A DNA stretch of 47,757 nt from JAHECQ01 sp047638695 (GTDB taxonomy: Bacteria; Actinomycetota; Acidimicrobiia; Acidimicrobiales; SZUA-35), in assembly GCA_047638695.1 (NCBI GenBank), contig JBLINY010000027.1, positions 1-47,757 of the forward strand, read 5' to 3'. The translations under genes were made by a program, and so were the position numbers. Positions 16,066 to 23,672 of the stretch are shown here, piece after piece. Each line of letters begins with the position of its first letter. The stretch's first letter is position 1. The notes beneath the pieces were generated by a model, which saw nothing but the letters and a program-made list of their open reading frames with translations, ran no database searches and was not told the DNA's origin.

Positions 16066-17691
16066 TCAGACCCCGTTGACGGGGATCGAGTGCCATCCGC
16101 TTGCGCCGTTGGGCGCCGGTGCTGCTGGGAGATCGGTCTGGATCTGGCCGCTGCCATCGGTGGCTCGCACCTGGACTCGATGGTTTCCTTCGGTCGCAAC
16201 CCAGGTGATGAACCACTGACGCCACGAGTTGATACCAAGTGAGTCGCCCAGCTCGGCCTCGGTCCAGGGTCCCTCGTCGACACGGACTTCGACCTTCTCG
16301 ATGCCAAGGTTCGGGGCCCACGCCACGCCGCCCATCGCAATCTCAGTGCCGATAGGAATACCGGCGCCGGCCCGAGGGGTGTCGATACGGGACTGCGTTT
16401 TGATCGGACCTGACTTCGACCAGCCGCGAGGTATCCAGTAGCCATCGAAGTCTTCGAGGGTCGTCAGCTCGATCTCGGAAATCCACTTGGTGGCCGAGAC
16501 ATACCCATAGAGACCACTTACGACGAGTCGGGCGGGGAACCCGTGGTCGATGGGCAAGGGCTCGCCGTTCATGGCTACGACCAGGAGGGCGGTACGGCCG
16601 TCGTAGGCCAGATCAGTAGGGAACCCACAGTCCCATCCATCTACTGATGTGCTCCGAATCTGTGTTGCCCCCAGCTGGACACCGGCCTCGTCGAGCAACT
16701 CAGTCAGGGGTATGCCTTGCCACACGGCGTTGCCGACCAGATCGCCTCCGACTGCGTTCGAGACGCACGACAGGGTGACGGGTGCAATGGTGTTGGCTCG
16801 GTCGAGGAGCTCCTGATAAGTGAAGGTGAGCTCATTGTCGACCATGCCGTGAATCCGCAGTGTCCAGTTGCTGGGGTCGACCTGCGGAACCAGCAGAGCA
16901 GTGTCGATGCGATAAAAGTCGTCGTTGGGTACGACGATCGGAGCGATGCCTGAAATTTGGTTGATGGGGTTGGCTTCGGCCAACGCCACCTGTGCAGCGA
17001 CGTCTTCCGCCGTGCCGACCGGTGCTATCTCAACCGAAGCCCGGGCCTCGGTCGCAGCGGACCGGCCACGCAGTGACCTTCCTGCCGCTGCGCCGGCAGT
17101 GGTGACCGCCGCAGCGATGCCAGCCCAGCCGAGAAACGAGCGTCGCGAGGCGATTGGTTCGCGCATACTCTGCGCCGGTCCTGGCCCTTCGGTTGCTCCA
17201 CCTTCTTCGCCTCGTTCTCTGGTCCGCTCGCTGCCCAGAAAGAGCATCACCGTGAGGGTGGCGATGCCGGCGGCCGTGGCAAAGATGGCGATCAGAAGGC
17301 CGCTGACGACGCCGCCCTGAGCGTCGGTAGCAATGGCCAACCATCCAAGCAGACCAAACACCGTGATACCGAGAACGCCAATGCGAGTGTGGCGACGAGA
17401 AGCGATGCCCAACCCAACAGCGATGATGATCGAAATCAGCACCGTGCCGATGATCAAGGCCGGCTTGTCAGAGAGTCCGAAGACGTCTTTGCCGAAGTTC
17501 ACAAACCACACCGGCGCATTGTCAACGACTCGATTGGCTACTGCGGTGACCGGACCGGGGCGCGGCGCGGCAAGAGCACCGACGAACTCGCCGGTCGAGA
17601 GAGACGCGGCAGCAGCGAGTGCCCCGGCGAGTCCAGCCCGCCACTTCGGGATGTACCAGTCGGTCGGGGAGGATGCCGTCATGGGTTCCAT
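16066..17691 (-). CDS. Membrane-anchored molybdopterin-dependent oxidoreductase (sulfite-oxidase fold)
   Basis: About 541 residues. The N-terminal third has around four hydrophobic segments (AGLAGALAAAASLSTGEFVGAL, ALIIGTVLISIIIAVGLG, IGVLGITVFGLLGWLAIA, LLIAIFATAAGIATLTVMLFL), then a tether with RRSFLGWAGIAAAVTTAGAAAG. The C-terminal half is an Oxidored_molyb domain followed by a dimerisation domain. The Mo-coordinating Cys is in PVTLSCVSNAVGGDLVGNAVWQG. The protein probably oxidises or reduces a small substrate on the outer face of the membrane. Start ATG 17691 is used; a second in-frame ATG at 17682 is possible. It diverges from the selenoprotein candidate. Confidence 0.88.
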   Translation of the reverse strand: MEPMTASSPTDWYIPKWRAGLAGALAAAASLSTGEFVGALAAPRPGPVTAVANRVVDNAPVWFVNFGKDVFGLSDKPALIIGTVLISIIIAVGLGIASRRHTRIGVLGITVFGLLGWLAIATDAQGGVVSGLLIAIFATAAGIATLTVMLFLGSERTRERGEEGGATEGPGPAQSMREPIASRRSFLGWAGIAAAVTTAGAAAGRSLRGRSAATEARASVEIAPVGTAEDVAAQVALAEANPINQISGIAPIVVPNDDFYRIDTALLVPQVDPSNWTLRIHGMVDNELTFTYQELLDRANTIAPVTLSCVSNAVGGDLVGNAVWQGIPLTELLDEAGVQLGATQIRSTSVDGWDCGFPTDLAYDGRTALLVVAMNGEPLPIDHGFPARLVVSGLYGYVSATKWISEIELTTLEDFDGYWIPRGWSKSGPIKTQSRIDTPRAGAGIPIGTEIAMGGVAWAPNLGIEKVEVRVDEGPWTEAELGDSLGINSWRQWFITWVATEGNHRVQVRATDGSGQIQTDLPAAPAPNGASGWHSIPVNGV

Positions 17692-17804
17692 AGTGACGTG
17701 TTGAACGAGCCCGGTGTGCAAACTCTTCCCTCATTCAGATTTTGTTCACAACATTCTCCGCTGGCAACGGAATGACGTGATGTGCTGCTCGGTTGGTTCT
17801 GGCT

Positions 17805-18401
17805 ATGCGACCCCTTTCTGCTGTGCTGCTTGCGATCTCGCTAGCCGCCTCTGCTTGTGGTGCCTCTTCGACGGCCGCCGACGCTCCCGCCATCCCTAGG
17901 GGCTCAGCTGACGCTGGCGACGCGGCCCCCGCTGAGGCGGACGACATGGCCTCGGTAGACGACGAGGAAGATCCGGCGACCGAAGAGAATCTGTTCCCCG
18001 ACATAGCCGTCCTCGACGTACAGACCGGCGACTCTGTGAATCTGGCCGCACAACTGGGTGGCGGCGACACGCCGGTGCTGCTCTGGTTCTGGGCGCCTCA
18101 TTGAAGCACCTGCCGGGCCGAGGGCCCGGACGTCGAGCAGTTTGCTCGAGACCACGGTGACAAGGTGCGCGTTGTTGGCATGGGCGCGCAGGACAACTTC
18201 TCGTTCGCGCAGGAATTCCGTGAGTCGACGGGAACAACGTCGTTTCCGATGCTCTGGGACGAAGCGTTCTCGACCTGGAGTTATTACGGAGTGAGTGGCC
18301 AACCGACCGCCATACTGGTGGACGTCAACGGCCTGCCGATCAAGAGTTGGCTTGGCTCGTTCTCCACCGACGAGGTGCTGGAACTGGCCGAGGCAGCCTG
18401 A
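17805..18401 (+). CDS. Candidate selenoprotein: TlpA/thioredoxin-like lipoprotein with in-frame UGA (UxxC)
   Basis: One frame of 199 codons interrupted only by TGA at 18102-18104. The N-terminus is a lipoprotein signal (MRPLSAVLLAISLAASAC, lipid Cys18), then an acidic Ala-rich linker and a thioredoxin fold. The redox site reads WFWAPH-[TGA]-STCRAEGP, so UGA (codon 100) replaces the first Cys of CxxC and resolving Cys103 remains. Downstream the fold is intact: VRVVGMGAQDNFSFAQEF, FPMLWDEAFSTWSYYGVSGQPTAILVDVNG with the cis-Pro loop GQP, and an end ELAEAA. A hairpin fitting a bacterial SECIS follows the UGA. Known biology: UxxC thioredoxin-like selenoproteins exist in bacteria. Inference: UGA encodes selenocysteine in an extracytoplasmic reductase. 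Alternative: nonsense mutation (one base from TGC or TGT) or assembly error. No sel genes are in the window. Confidence 0.6.
18113..18129 (+). promoter_or_regulatory. SECIS-like hairpin after the in-frame UGA
   Basis: CCGGGCC (18113-18119), loop GAG (18120-18122), GGCCCGG (18123-18129): a perfect 7-bp GC stem. The stem begins 8 nt and the loop 15 nt after the UGA, and the loop opens with G. Bacterial SECIS elements lie directly downstream of UGA in the coding region, with a G early in a small apical loop, and recruit SelB. GC-rich coding DNA can form such stems by chance, so this supports but does not prove decoding. Confidence 0.55.
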
Positions 18402-18472
18402 CAGACTGGCTCACCAGTCTCGCTGACAGACTGGCTCACCAGGCCCGTTGACAGACTGGCTCACCAGTCCAA
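18398..18472. repeat. Three tandem 25-bp hairpin-forming repeats
   Basis: Copies at 18398-18422, 18423-18447 and 18448-18472 share the 19-bp core TGACAGACTGGCTCACCAG and differ mainly in the last five bases. Each holds an inverted repeat around loop CTCA: AGACTGG/CCAGTCT in copy 1 (7 bp), CTGG/CCAG in copy 2, GACTGG/CCAGTC in copy 3. The upstream gene's TGA stop is inside copy 1 and the array ends 10 bp before the ferredoxin ATG. The array may attenuate or stabilise the message, or be a neutral duplication. Confidence 0.92.
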
Positions 18473-18482
18473 GGAGTTCGTT

Positions 18483-18674
18483 ATGAAGGTTGTCGTTGAC
18501 TTTGATCTATGCGAAAGCAATGCCATTTGTATGGCCATTGCCCCGGAGGTTTTTGAGGTCAGGGACGACGACTTCTTGTACGTCTTGAACGAGCAACCCC
18601 GTCCAGAGCTGGCGGAGAAGGTTCGGGAGGCGGCCGAACGCTGCCCGAAGCAGGCCATCACGATCGAAGACTGA
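18483..18674 (+). CDS. [3Fe-4S] ferredoxin of P450 redox-partner type
   Basis: A 63-residue ferredoxin with three cluster Cys: Cys10 and Cys16 in DLCESNAICMAIAPEVFEV, and Cys54 in AERCPKQAITIED. The spacing C-x5-C with a later C-P is that of single-cluster [3Fe-4S] ferredoxins that feed electrons to actinobacterial P450s. A strong AAGGAG ribosome-binding site lies 7 nt before the ATG. The ferredoxin reductase gene follows 6 bp later, so the pair is an operon. Likely partner: the P450 at 9059-10279 or others elsewhere. Confidence 0.93.
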   Translation: MKVVVDFDLCESNAICMAIAPEVFEVRDDDFLYVLNEQPRPELAEKVREAAERCPKQAITIED

Positions 18675-18680
18675 GCAGCC

Positions 18681-19901
18681 TTGGTTCCCCAATCGGGGCG
18701 AATTGTCGTCGTCGGGGCGTCGCTGGCCGGGTTGCAGGCTGCGCAGACGTTTCGGCGGGCCGACTTTGACGGTGCCCTCATCATGATCGGCGATGAGCCG
18801 CACTATCCGTACGATCGTCCGCCGCTCTCAAAGCAGTACTTGGCCGGCGAGTGGCCGGAGGAGAAGCTACGCCTTCGGGCCGCCGTCGATCCCGAGGAGC
18901 TCGGTATCGATTGGCGACTCGGGACGGCGGCGACGAGCCTTGACCTGGCCGCCCGCTCTGTCGCCCTCAGCGATGGCTCGACGGTCGACTACGACGGCTT
19001 GGTAATCGCCACGGGCGCCGCCGCCCGTTCACTTCCCGGGGCCGAGTTGGCAGGCGTTCACGTGTTGCGCTCTCTCGACGATGCCATCGCTCTCCGACAC
19101 GAGTTCGACCAGAACCCGAGGCGGGTCTGTGTCATCGGCGCTGGGTTCATCGGCGCTGAAGTGGCGGCGACAGCCCGCGAACGAGGACTCGAGGTGTCGC
19201 TGATCGAGGCTGCCGATGCGCCGATGTCACGGGTCCTCGACCAGGCCGCCGGTATGGCTATCGCCGACCTCCATCGAAGCCACGGCGTCGAAGTGCGGCT
19301 GGGTGTCGGCGTCGAGGCCATCGTTGGTTCTGAGGTCGGTGTCGAGCGGGTCCATTTGGTCGACGGTTCATCGATCGAGGCCGATTGTGTCGTTATTGGC
19401 ATCGGTGTGGTCCCCAACACCGCGTGGCTCGAAGGGTCGGGCCTTCGGATCGACAACGGTGTTGTCTGCGACGAGACCTGTTTAGCCGCCCCGTCAGTCG
19501 TGGCCGCGGGCGACGTTGCCCGTTGGCCAAATCGTCGTTTCGGATCTGAGCTCACTCGAGTCGAGCAATGGGACAATGCTGTCGATCAGGGCGCCTACGC
19601 CGCTCGCCGTCTGTTGGCGACAGCGAACGATTCGCCCATCGATCCCTTCACCCCAGTGCCCTGGTTTTGGTCTGACCAGTACGACCGGAAGATCCAGCTG
19701 GCTGGTGTTCCCAGCAGCCGGGCCGAAGTAGTTCACGGCTCCATCGCCGAGCAGCGATTCGTTCAGATCTACAGCGATCCTTCCGGCGAATCGCTGGTGG
19801 GCGCGCTGGCCTGGAACCGGCCGCGGCAGGCCATCATGGCCCGTCAACTGGTCGAACGGGGTGCGTCGATGGACGAAGGCCGTGCTGATCTCAGCGGGTG
19901 A
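18681..19901 (+). CDS. NAD(P)/FAD-dependent ferredoxin reductase
   Basis: A 406-residue flavoprotein of the putidaredoxin-reductase/rhodocoxin-reductase family. FAD site: RIVVVGASLAGLQAAQTFRR near the N-terminus and VVAAGDVARWPN for the second FAD contact. NAD(P) site: RRVCVIGAGFIGAEVAATARE. YPYDRPPLSKQYLAGEW is the family signature, and the C-terminal ferredoxin-reductase domain includes PVPWFWSDQYDRKIQLAG. It transfers electrons from NAD(P)H to the adjacent ferredoxin. The start codon is TTG at 18681, the only one giving the complete first beta-strand. The Nudix gene follows 3 bp after the stop. Confidence 0.92.
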   Translation: MVPQSGRIVVVGASLAGLQAAQTFRRADFDGALIMIGDEPHYPYDRPPLSKQYLAGEWPEEKLRLRAAVDPEELGIDWRLGTAATSLDLAARSVALSDGSTVDYDGLVIATGAAARSLPGAELAGVHVLRSLDDAIALRHEFDQNPRRVCVIGAGFIGAEVAATARERGLEVSLIEAADAPMSRVLDQAAGMAIADLHRSHGVEVRLGVGVEAIVGSEVGVERVHLVDGSSIEADCVVIGIGVVPNTAWLEGSGLRIDNGVVCDETCLAAPSVVAAGDVARWPNRRFGSELTRVEQWDNAVDQGAYAARRLLATANDSPIDPFTPVPWFWSDQYDRKIQLAGVPSSRAEVVHGSIAEQRFVQIYSDPSGESLVGALAWNRPRQAIMARQLVERGASMDEGRADLSG

Positions 19902-19904
19902 CGA

Positions 19905-20393
19905 GTGACTGAGCTCGTCGAACATGTCAGTGCCGACGGCCGGGTCGTCGAGATTGTGACGCGGCAACAGATGCGCGAACGGCTTCTTCGGCACCGGTGC
20001 TGTTATGTAGCGGTGCTGACAACGGGCGACGAAGTTGTGGTGCACCAACGTGCCTCATGGAAAGACGTCTACCCCGGCTGGTGGGATCTTTGCTTCGGTG
20101 GAGTGTGTGGGGTTGGCGAGGACTGGGAGCCTTCGGCTCTGCGAGAGTTGATGGAGGAAGCCGGTCTCGAGGCCAAGCTGACTGAGCTCGGCCGCGGAGC
20201 TTACGAAGGCGATGATGGGAGCGTGATCGGGCGGGTGTATCTGGCCCGCTCTGATGCGGAGCCCAACTGTCCTGATGGTGAGGTGGTGGCAACCGATCGG
20301 GTGCCGAGGGCTGATCTTGCTCGATGGGCGGAGGGTCGTCAGGTTTGCCTCGACTCGCTTCAGATCGTGCTTCCGCTTCTTAACAGCTGGTGA
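19905..20393 (+). CDS. NUDIX hydrolase (IDI/YfcD-like)
   Basis: A 162-residue Nudix protein. The Nudix box fits exactly: G-x5-E-x7-R-E-L-M-E-E-A-G-L within GGVCGVGEDWEPSALREL and the residues that follow. The region before it (VVHQRASWKDVYPGWWDLCFGG) resembles isopentenyl-diphosphate isomerase-like and YfcD-type members rather than MutT. It probably hydrolyses a nucleoside diphosphate derivative. GTG start 3 bp after the reductase stop. Its place in the ferredoxin operon gives no clear functional link. Confidence 0.9.
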   Translation: MTELVEHVSADGRVVEIVTRQQMRERLLRHRCCYVAVLTTGDEVVVHQRASWKDVYPGWWDLCFGGVCGVGEDWEPSALRELMEEAGLEAKLTELGRGAYEGDDGSVIGRVYLARSDAEPNCPDGEVVATDRVPRADLARWAEGRQVCLDSLQIVLPLLNSW

Positions 20394-20444
20394 AAAGCGG
20401 TGCTGATTGGTACCGCCCTGCATGGTGAGTCGGTTGGATGAGGT

Positions 20445-21206
20445 ATGCCAAGCAGTCTGAGTGGCCCGAACAACCTCACTAGCCTCAACAACCTCACTAG
20501 CCTCAACCGGGTGACTGTCCCGGGTGTGACTCCTGATGTGCTCGTTGTTGACGACGAACCCCAGGTCCGTGAAATTGTCGCCACCTATCTAGAGCGTGAC
20601 GGGTTCACGGTCCGGACGGCCGCCACCGGCGCGGAAGCCTTGGCCGAGTTGGCTCGCAAGCGGGCCGACCTCGTGGTCCTCGATTTGATGTTGCCGGGGA
20701 TCGATGGCCTGGCCGTGCTGCGGAAGCTCCGAGAGTCGGGCGACCAAGTGCCCGTGATCGTCCTCAGCGCGAAGGGCCGCGAATCGGAGCGGGTTGCCGG
20801 TCTCGAACTGGGTGCGGACGACTACCTGGCCAAGCCGGCGTCGCCGCGGGAGGTGGCCGCCAGGGTGCGAGCCGTGCTTCGGCGTTCGGGGGCGGTCGGG
20901 CCTGATGTGTTGACAATCGGCGAACTCGAGATCGATCTTGTAGGCCGCCGCCTCACTAAGGCGGGCGCTCCGGTGGATTTGCCACCGAAAGAGTTCGAGC
21001 TGCTGGCCCGGTTCGTTCAGTCGCCGGGGCAGGTGCACAGTCGGGGCGATTTGCTCCGTGATGTATGGGGCTCGAGCCCAGACTGGCAAGACCCTGGCAC
21101 GATCACCGTGCACATCCGTCGGCTGCGGCGAAAGATCGAGGACGACCCGGCAAATCCCCGTCACCTGGTGACGGTGTACGGCGTCGGCTACCGATTCGAC
21201 GAATAG
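20445..21206 (+). CDS. OmpR/PhoB-family response regulator
   Basis: A receiver domain (LVVDDEPQVREIVATYLE, phospho-acceptor Asp80 in LVVLDLMLPGIDG, conserved Lys in DDYLAKPAS) followed by a winged-helix DNA-binding domain (DLPPKEFELLARF, ITVHIRRLRRKIEDDP, VYGVGYRF). The first 22 residues counted from the ATG at 20445 consist largely of a tandem 18-bp duplication (NNLTSL read twice). A GTG at 20511 just after the repeat would remove them and give a normal receiver start, so the true start may be 20511. The gene overlaps the next, a sensor kinase, by 1 bp (TAGTG). The signal is unknown. Confidence 0.92.
   Translation: MPSSLSGPNNLTSLNNLTSLNRVTVPGVTPDVLVVDDEPQVREIVATYLERDGFTVRTAATGAEALAELARKRADLVVLDLMLPGIDGLAVLRKLRESGDQVPVIVLSAKGRESERVAGLELGADDYLAKPASPREVAARVRAVLRRSGAVGPDVLTIGELEIDLVGRRLTKAGAPVDLPPKEFELLARFVQSPGQVHSRGDLLRDVWGSSPDWQDPGTITVHIRRLRRKIEDDPANPRHLVTVYGVGYRFDE
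20469..20504. repeat. 18-bp tandem duplication at the response-regulator start
   Basis: AACAACCTCACTAGCCTC occurs twice exactly (20469-20486, 20487-20504), followed by AACC. It is either 5'-untranslated or encodes a repeated NNLTSL at the N-terminus, depending on which start is used. Confidence 0.92.
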
Positions 21207-22357
21207 TGAACGCCGACCTCATGCCCGAGCAGGGCGACATTGTCGCCTTTGTCATTGCCACCGTGGTCTTGGCCGGCCTTGCCGCGTTGCTGCTACCCCG
21301 ATTCTTCCGTCGCCTCAATCTGCGCCAGGCGGTTCCGGTTCTTGCCCTCATCGGGCCGGTATTGGCCGTTGCCGGCAGCCTTTTTGGTGGGCTGGCCATG
21401 ACGCTGTCTCGGCCCGATGTCGGGTACGTCGTGATGGTTGGTGCCATTACCGGTGTGGCTGCGGTGATCGTAGGGTGGCGCTTGGCACGGCCGCTGGCCA
21501 AGGACCTCGATGCTCTCGCCGCCACGGTTGATGCCATTGCCGGTGGCGATCGCTCAGCTCGCACCGGCATCGCCCGTCCCGACGAGGTCGGAGCGCTTGC
21601 TGCCACCGTCGATGAACTGGGTCGCCGCCTCGCTCGTAGCGAGGCTGAGCGTGGGGCTGCCGAGGACGAGCGCCGGGCCGTCGTCAGCGCGCTCAGCCAC
21701 GACTTGCGTACGCCTCTTGCCTCGCTTCTGGCTTCGGTGGACGCACTCGAAGACGGAGTGGGTGACGAAACGAAACATCTCGCGGCAATGCGTCGGAACG
21801 TGCTCGCCCTCGAACGGTTGGTCGAGGATCTTTTCCTTCTTGCCCGGGCTGACAGCGGCAGCCTGGCGCTCCATCTCGAGCCACTCGATCTAGCCGAACT
21901 CATCGATGAGGCCGTCGAAGCGGTCGGACCGACCGCTTCGGAGCGAGGGGTAGCGCTTCGAGCCGATCTTTCGGTGGCGATACCAATCGAAGGCGACAAT
22001 GTTGCCCTCGGTCGGGTCTTGAGAAACCTGCTCGACAACGCGACTCGGCACGCTAGGTCGACCGTTGACATCACGACCGTTGTCAAAGAAGCGTCTGTCG
22101 TGGTTGAGCTGCTCGACGATGGAGACGGCTTCGACGTCGAGTTTGTGCCGCGGGCGTTCGAGCGCTTCAGCCAGGCTGACGGAGCTCGGTCAGGGCTGGG
22201 CGGAGCCGGTCTCGGTCTGGCCATCGCCCAAACTCTGGTATCTGCTCATCAGGGGGCCATCGCCCTTCACCCTGGCCCCGGTGGTCGAGTGATTGTCAGC
22301 CTCCCGTTGCCAACGGCCGTCTCGATGCTCGACTCGAGCGGCAGCTCCCTGGCCTAG
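21206..22357 (+). CDS. Two-component sensor histidine kinase
   Basis: A 383-residue membrane kinase starting at a GTG that overlaps the response-regulator TAG. Three hydrophobic segments (about 11-31, 42-64, 72-91) lead into a HAMP-like linker, then the dimerisation domain with His165 in SALSHDLRTPLASLL and an ATPase domain with NLLDNATRHAR (N box) and SGLGGAGLGLAIAQTLV (G box). It phosphorylates the neighbouring regulator. Almost no extracytoplasmic sensor domain is present, so the signal is probably sensed in the membrane or cytoplasm. The last residues (LDSSGSSLA) may overlap the beginning of the degraded EAL gene in another frame. Confidence 0.92.
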   Translation: MNADLMPEQGDIVAFVIATVVLAGLAALLLPRFFRRLNLRQAVPVLALIGPVLAVAGSLFGGLAMTLSRPDVGYVVMVGAITGVAAVIVGWRLARPLAKDLDALAATVDAIAGGDRSARTGIARPDEVGALAATVDELGRRLARSEAERGAAEDERRAVVSALSHDLRTPLASLLASVDALEDGVGDETKHLAAMRRNVLALERLVEDLFLLARADSGSLALHLEPLDLAELIDEAVEAVGPTASERGVALRADLSVAIPIEGDNVALGRVLRNLLDNATRHARSTVDITTVVKEASVVVELLDDGDGFDVEFVPRAFERFSQADGARSGLGGAGLGLAIAQTLVSAHQGAIALHPGPGGRVIVSLPLPTAVSMLDSSGSSLA

Positions 22358-22359
22358 TC

Positions 22360-22996
22360 CTCTCATACGACGAGAGCAAGCTGCCGAGTCTGGGAAGCAC
22401 CAACCGAACGGTGGCGACTTCTCGGGTCATTGTCGACACCTTCGTCGACATCGGCATCGAGACGGTCGTCGGTCAGCATCGGGCCTTTCTCAATGTTGAC
22501 CAGAACTTCCTCGCCGACCCGGACCTGCTGACGGTGCCGGCCGATCGGATCGTGCTCCAGCTTCCGGAGACAACCACTGCCAGCGTTGAGACCATGGCCG
22601 GGATCGATCGGCTCAAGTCAATCGGGTACGAAATCGCTCTGAACGGCTACCGCAGCGACCTTCCGATCGCAGAACTCGTTGACCTGGCTGACGTCGTCAA
22701 ACTCGACGCATTGGCTCTGGACGACGACCGTCTCGTTCGTGAGCTAGCAACCCTCGGCGATAGAAACCTCATTCGTGTCGCCAAGCGGGTGGACTCAGCT
22801 GTTCGTCGTCAGCGGCTTGCTGACATGGGCTTCCACTACTTCCAGGGCCACTTTCTGGCCAGTCGCCTGCGCCGAGCAGCTGGAAGTCGGCGCGCCTCGC
22901 GGGACGCAGTTCCAAACGGTCCCCGGCCCCCGAATCGCAGAGCTTTACCGTGACTCGATCGGCTGGGCCGACAGAGTCACCGCCGACGTGTCTTGA
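22360..22996 (+). pseudogene. Degraded EAL-domain protein (YuxH/HDOD-associated type)
   Basis: The frame reads SYDESKLPSLGSTNRTVATSRVIVDTFVDIGIE and LNVDQNFLADPDLL, then LADVVKLDALALDDDRL and MGFHYFQGHFLAS, matching the EAL half of EAL-HDOD proteins. The N-terminal EAL-containing part and its start are missing. The usual Asp pair is NG (ALNGYRSD). After FLAS a frame change near 22868 is needed to continue as CAEQLEVGAPRGTQFQ to TGA at 22996. No HDOD domain follows. Loss of both ends and of metal ligands means it cannot be an active phosphodiesterase as read. Confidence 0.55.
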
Positions 22997-23069
22997 TCAC
23001 GATTCGGGCAAAAAGCACTATTTGGACGCCCGTTTGCGGAGCCGATGGATTGGTATGGCTGGAGCCCAC

Positions 23070-23651
23070 ATGAATGTGGTGGCGACGCGCGGGCGACTCA
23101 ATCTGCCCCCGATCGATGGTTCGATACGGCGCGAGGCCATGCCGGTCGAGATTGATCTCGTCCGTGGTGATGGAACGTTGACGGTCGGCGACCTCCGTGT
23201 TGCGGCCGAGACCTTTGAGGCTCACTGCCACCACGAGGTGGCGCACCGCCTGTGGACGGCCGTTGGATTGGCAGCGGCGGACATTGATGCCGAGGCACTC
23301 TTCGATGAAGCGACCGAGCGGGCCGGCACGGCTATCGGCCGAGTCGGGGCCGAAGCCGACGACCGCTTCCGGCAATCGGGTGTGAAGTTCGACTATCTCG
23401 CCATCGCCACTCAGCGAGACGAGGGTGCGACGGCCACTGACGTTGCGCTCCAGAACGGTTGCTCGATCAGCACCGTTGCCCGGGCCGTCGGCTACGCAGC
23501 CGAGCGGACAAGGCTTCTCGAAGATCATCCGGATTTTCTTCGTCGATTGGTTGCCGAGAGCGACCCTGAGCCCCTAGCCCTGCACTACGGCATCGATCTC
23601 AAGATCATGCGTTGGATCGTGGCTACAGGCTTCAATCGTCGCCGATCCTGA
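23070..23651 (+). CDS. Uncharacterised protein with HTH-like C-terminal segment
   Basis: A 193-residue soluble protein starting MNVVATRGRLNLPP; the ATG at 23070 has a GGAG ribosome-binding site 5 nt upstream, better than an ATG five codons earlier. The middle (LRVAAETFEAHCHHEVAHRLWTAVGL) is helical with a His/Cys cluster. The region TATDVALQNGCSISTVARAVGY looks like a helix-turn-helix. It follows a degraded EAL gene and precedes a transcriptional regulator on the same strand. I do not recognise the family. Confidence 0.6.
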   Translation: MNVVATRGRLNLPPIDGSIRREAMPVEIDLVRGDGTLTVGDLRVAAETFEAHCHHEVAHRLWTAVGLAAADIDAEALFDEATERAGTAIGRVGAEADDRFRQSGVKFDYLAIATQRDEGATATDVALQNGCSISTVARAVGYAAERTRLLEDHPDFLRRLVAESDPEPLALHYGIDLKIMRWIVATGFNRRRS

Positions 23652-23672
23652 GCGCCCTCTACGATGCCGTCC

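Noticed and set aside
16071..16084. Hairpin CCCCGT-TG-ACGGGG as terminator of the M23 gene
   Set aside because: It is within the end of the converging oxidoreductase coding sequence and the loop is too small for the full stem.
18398..18472. CRISPR array
   Set aside because: The three copies are contiguous 25-mers without unique spacers, and no cas genes are present.
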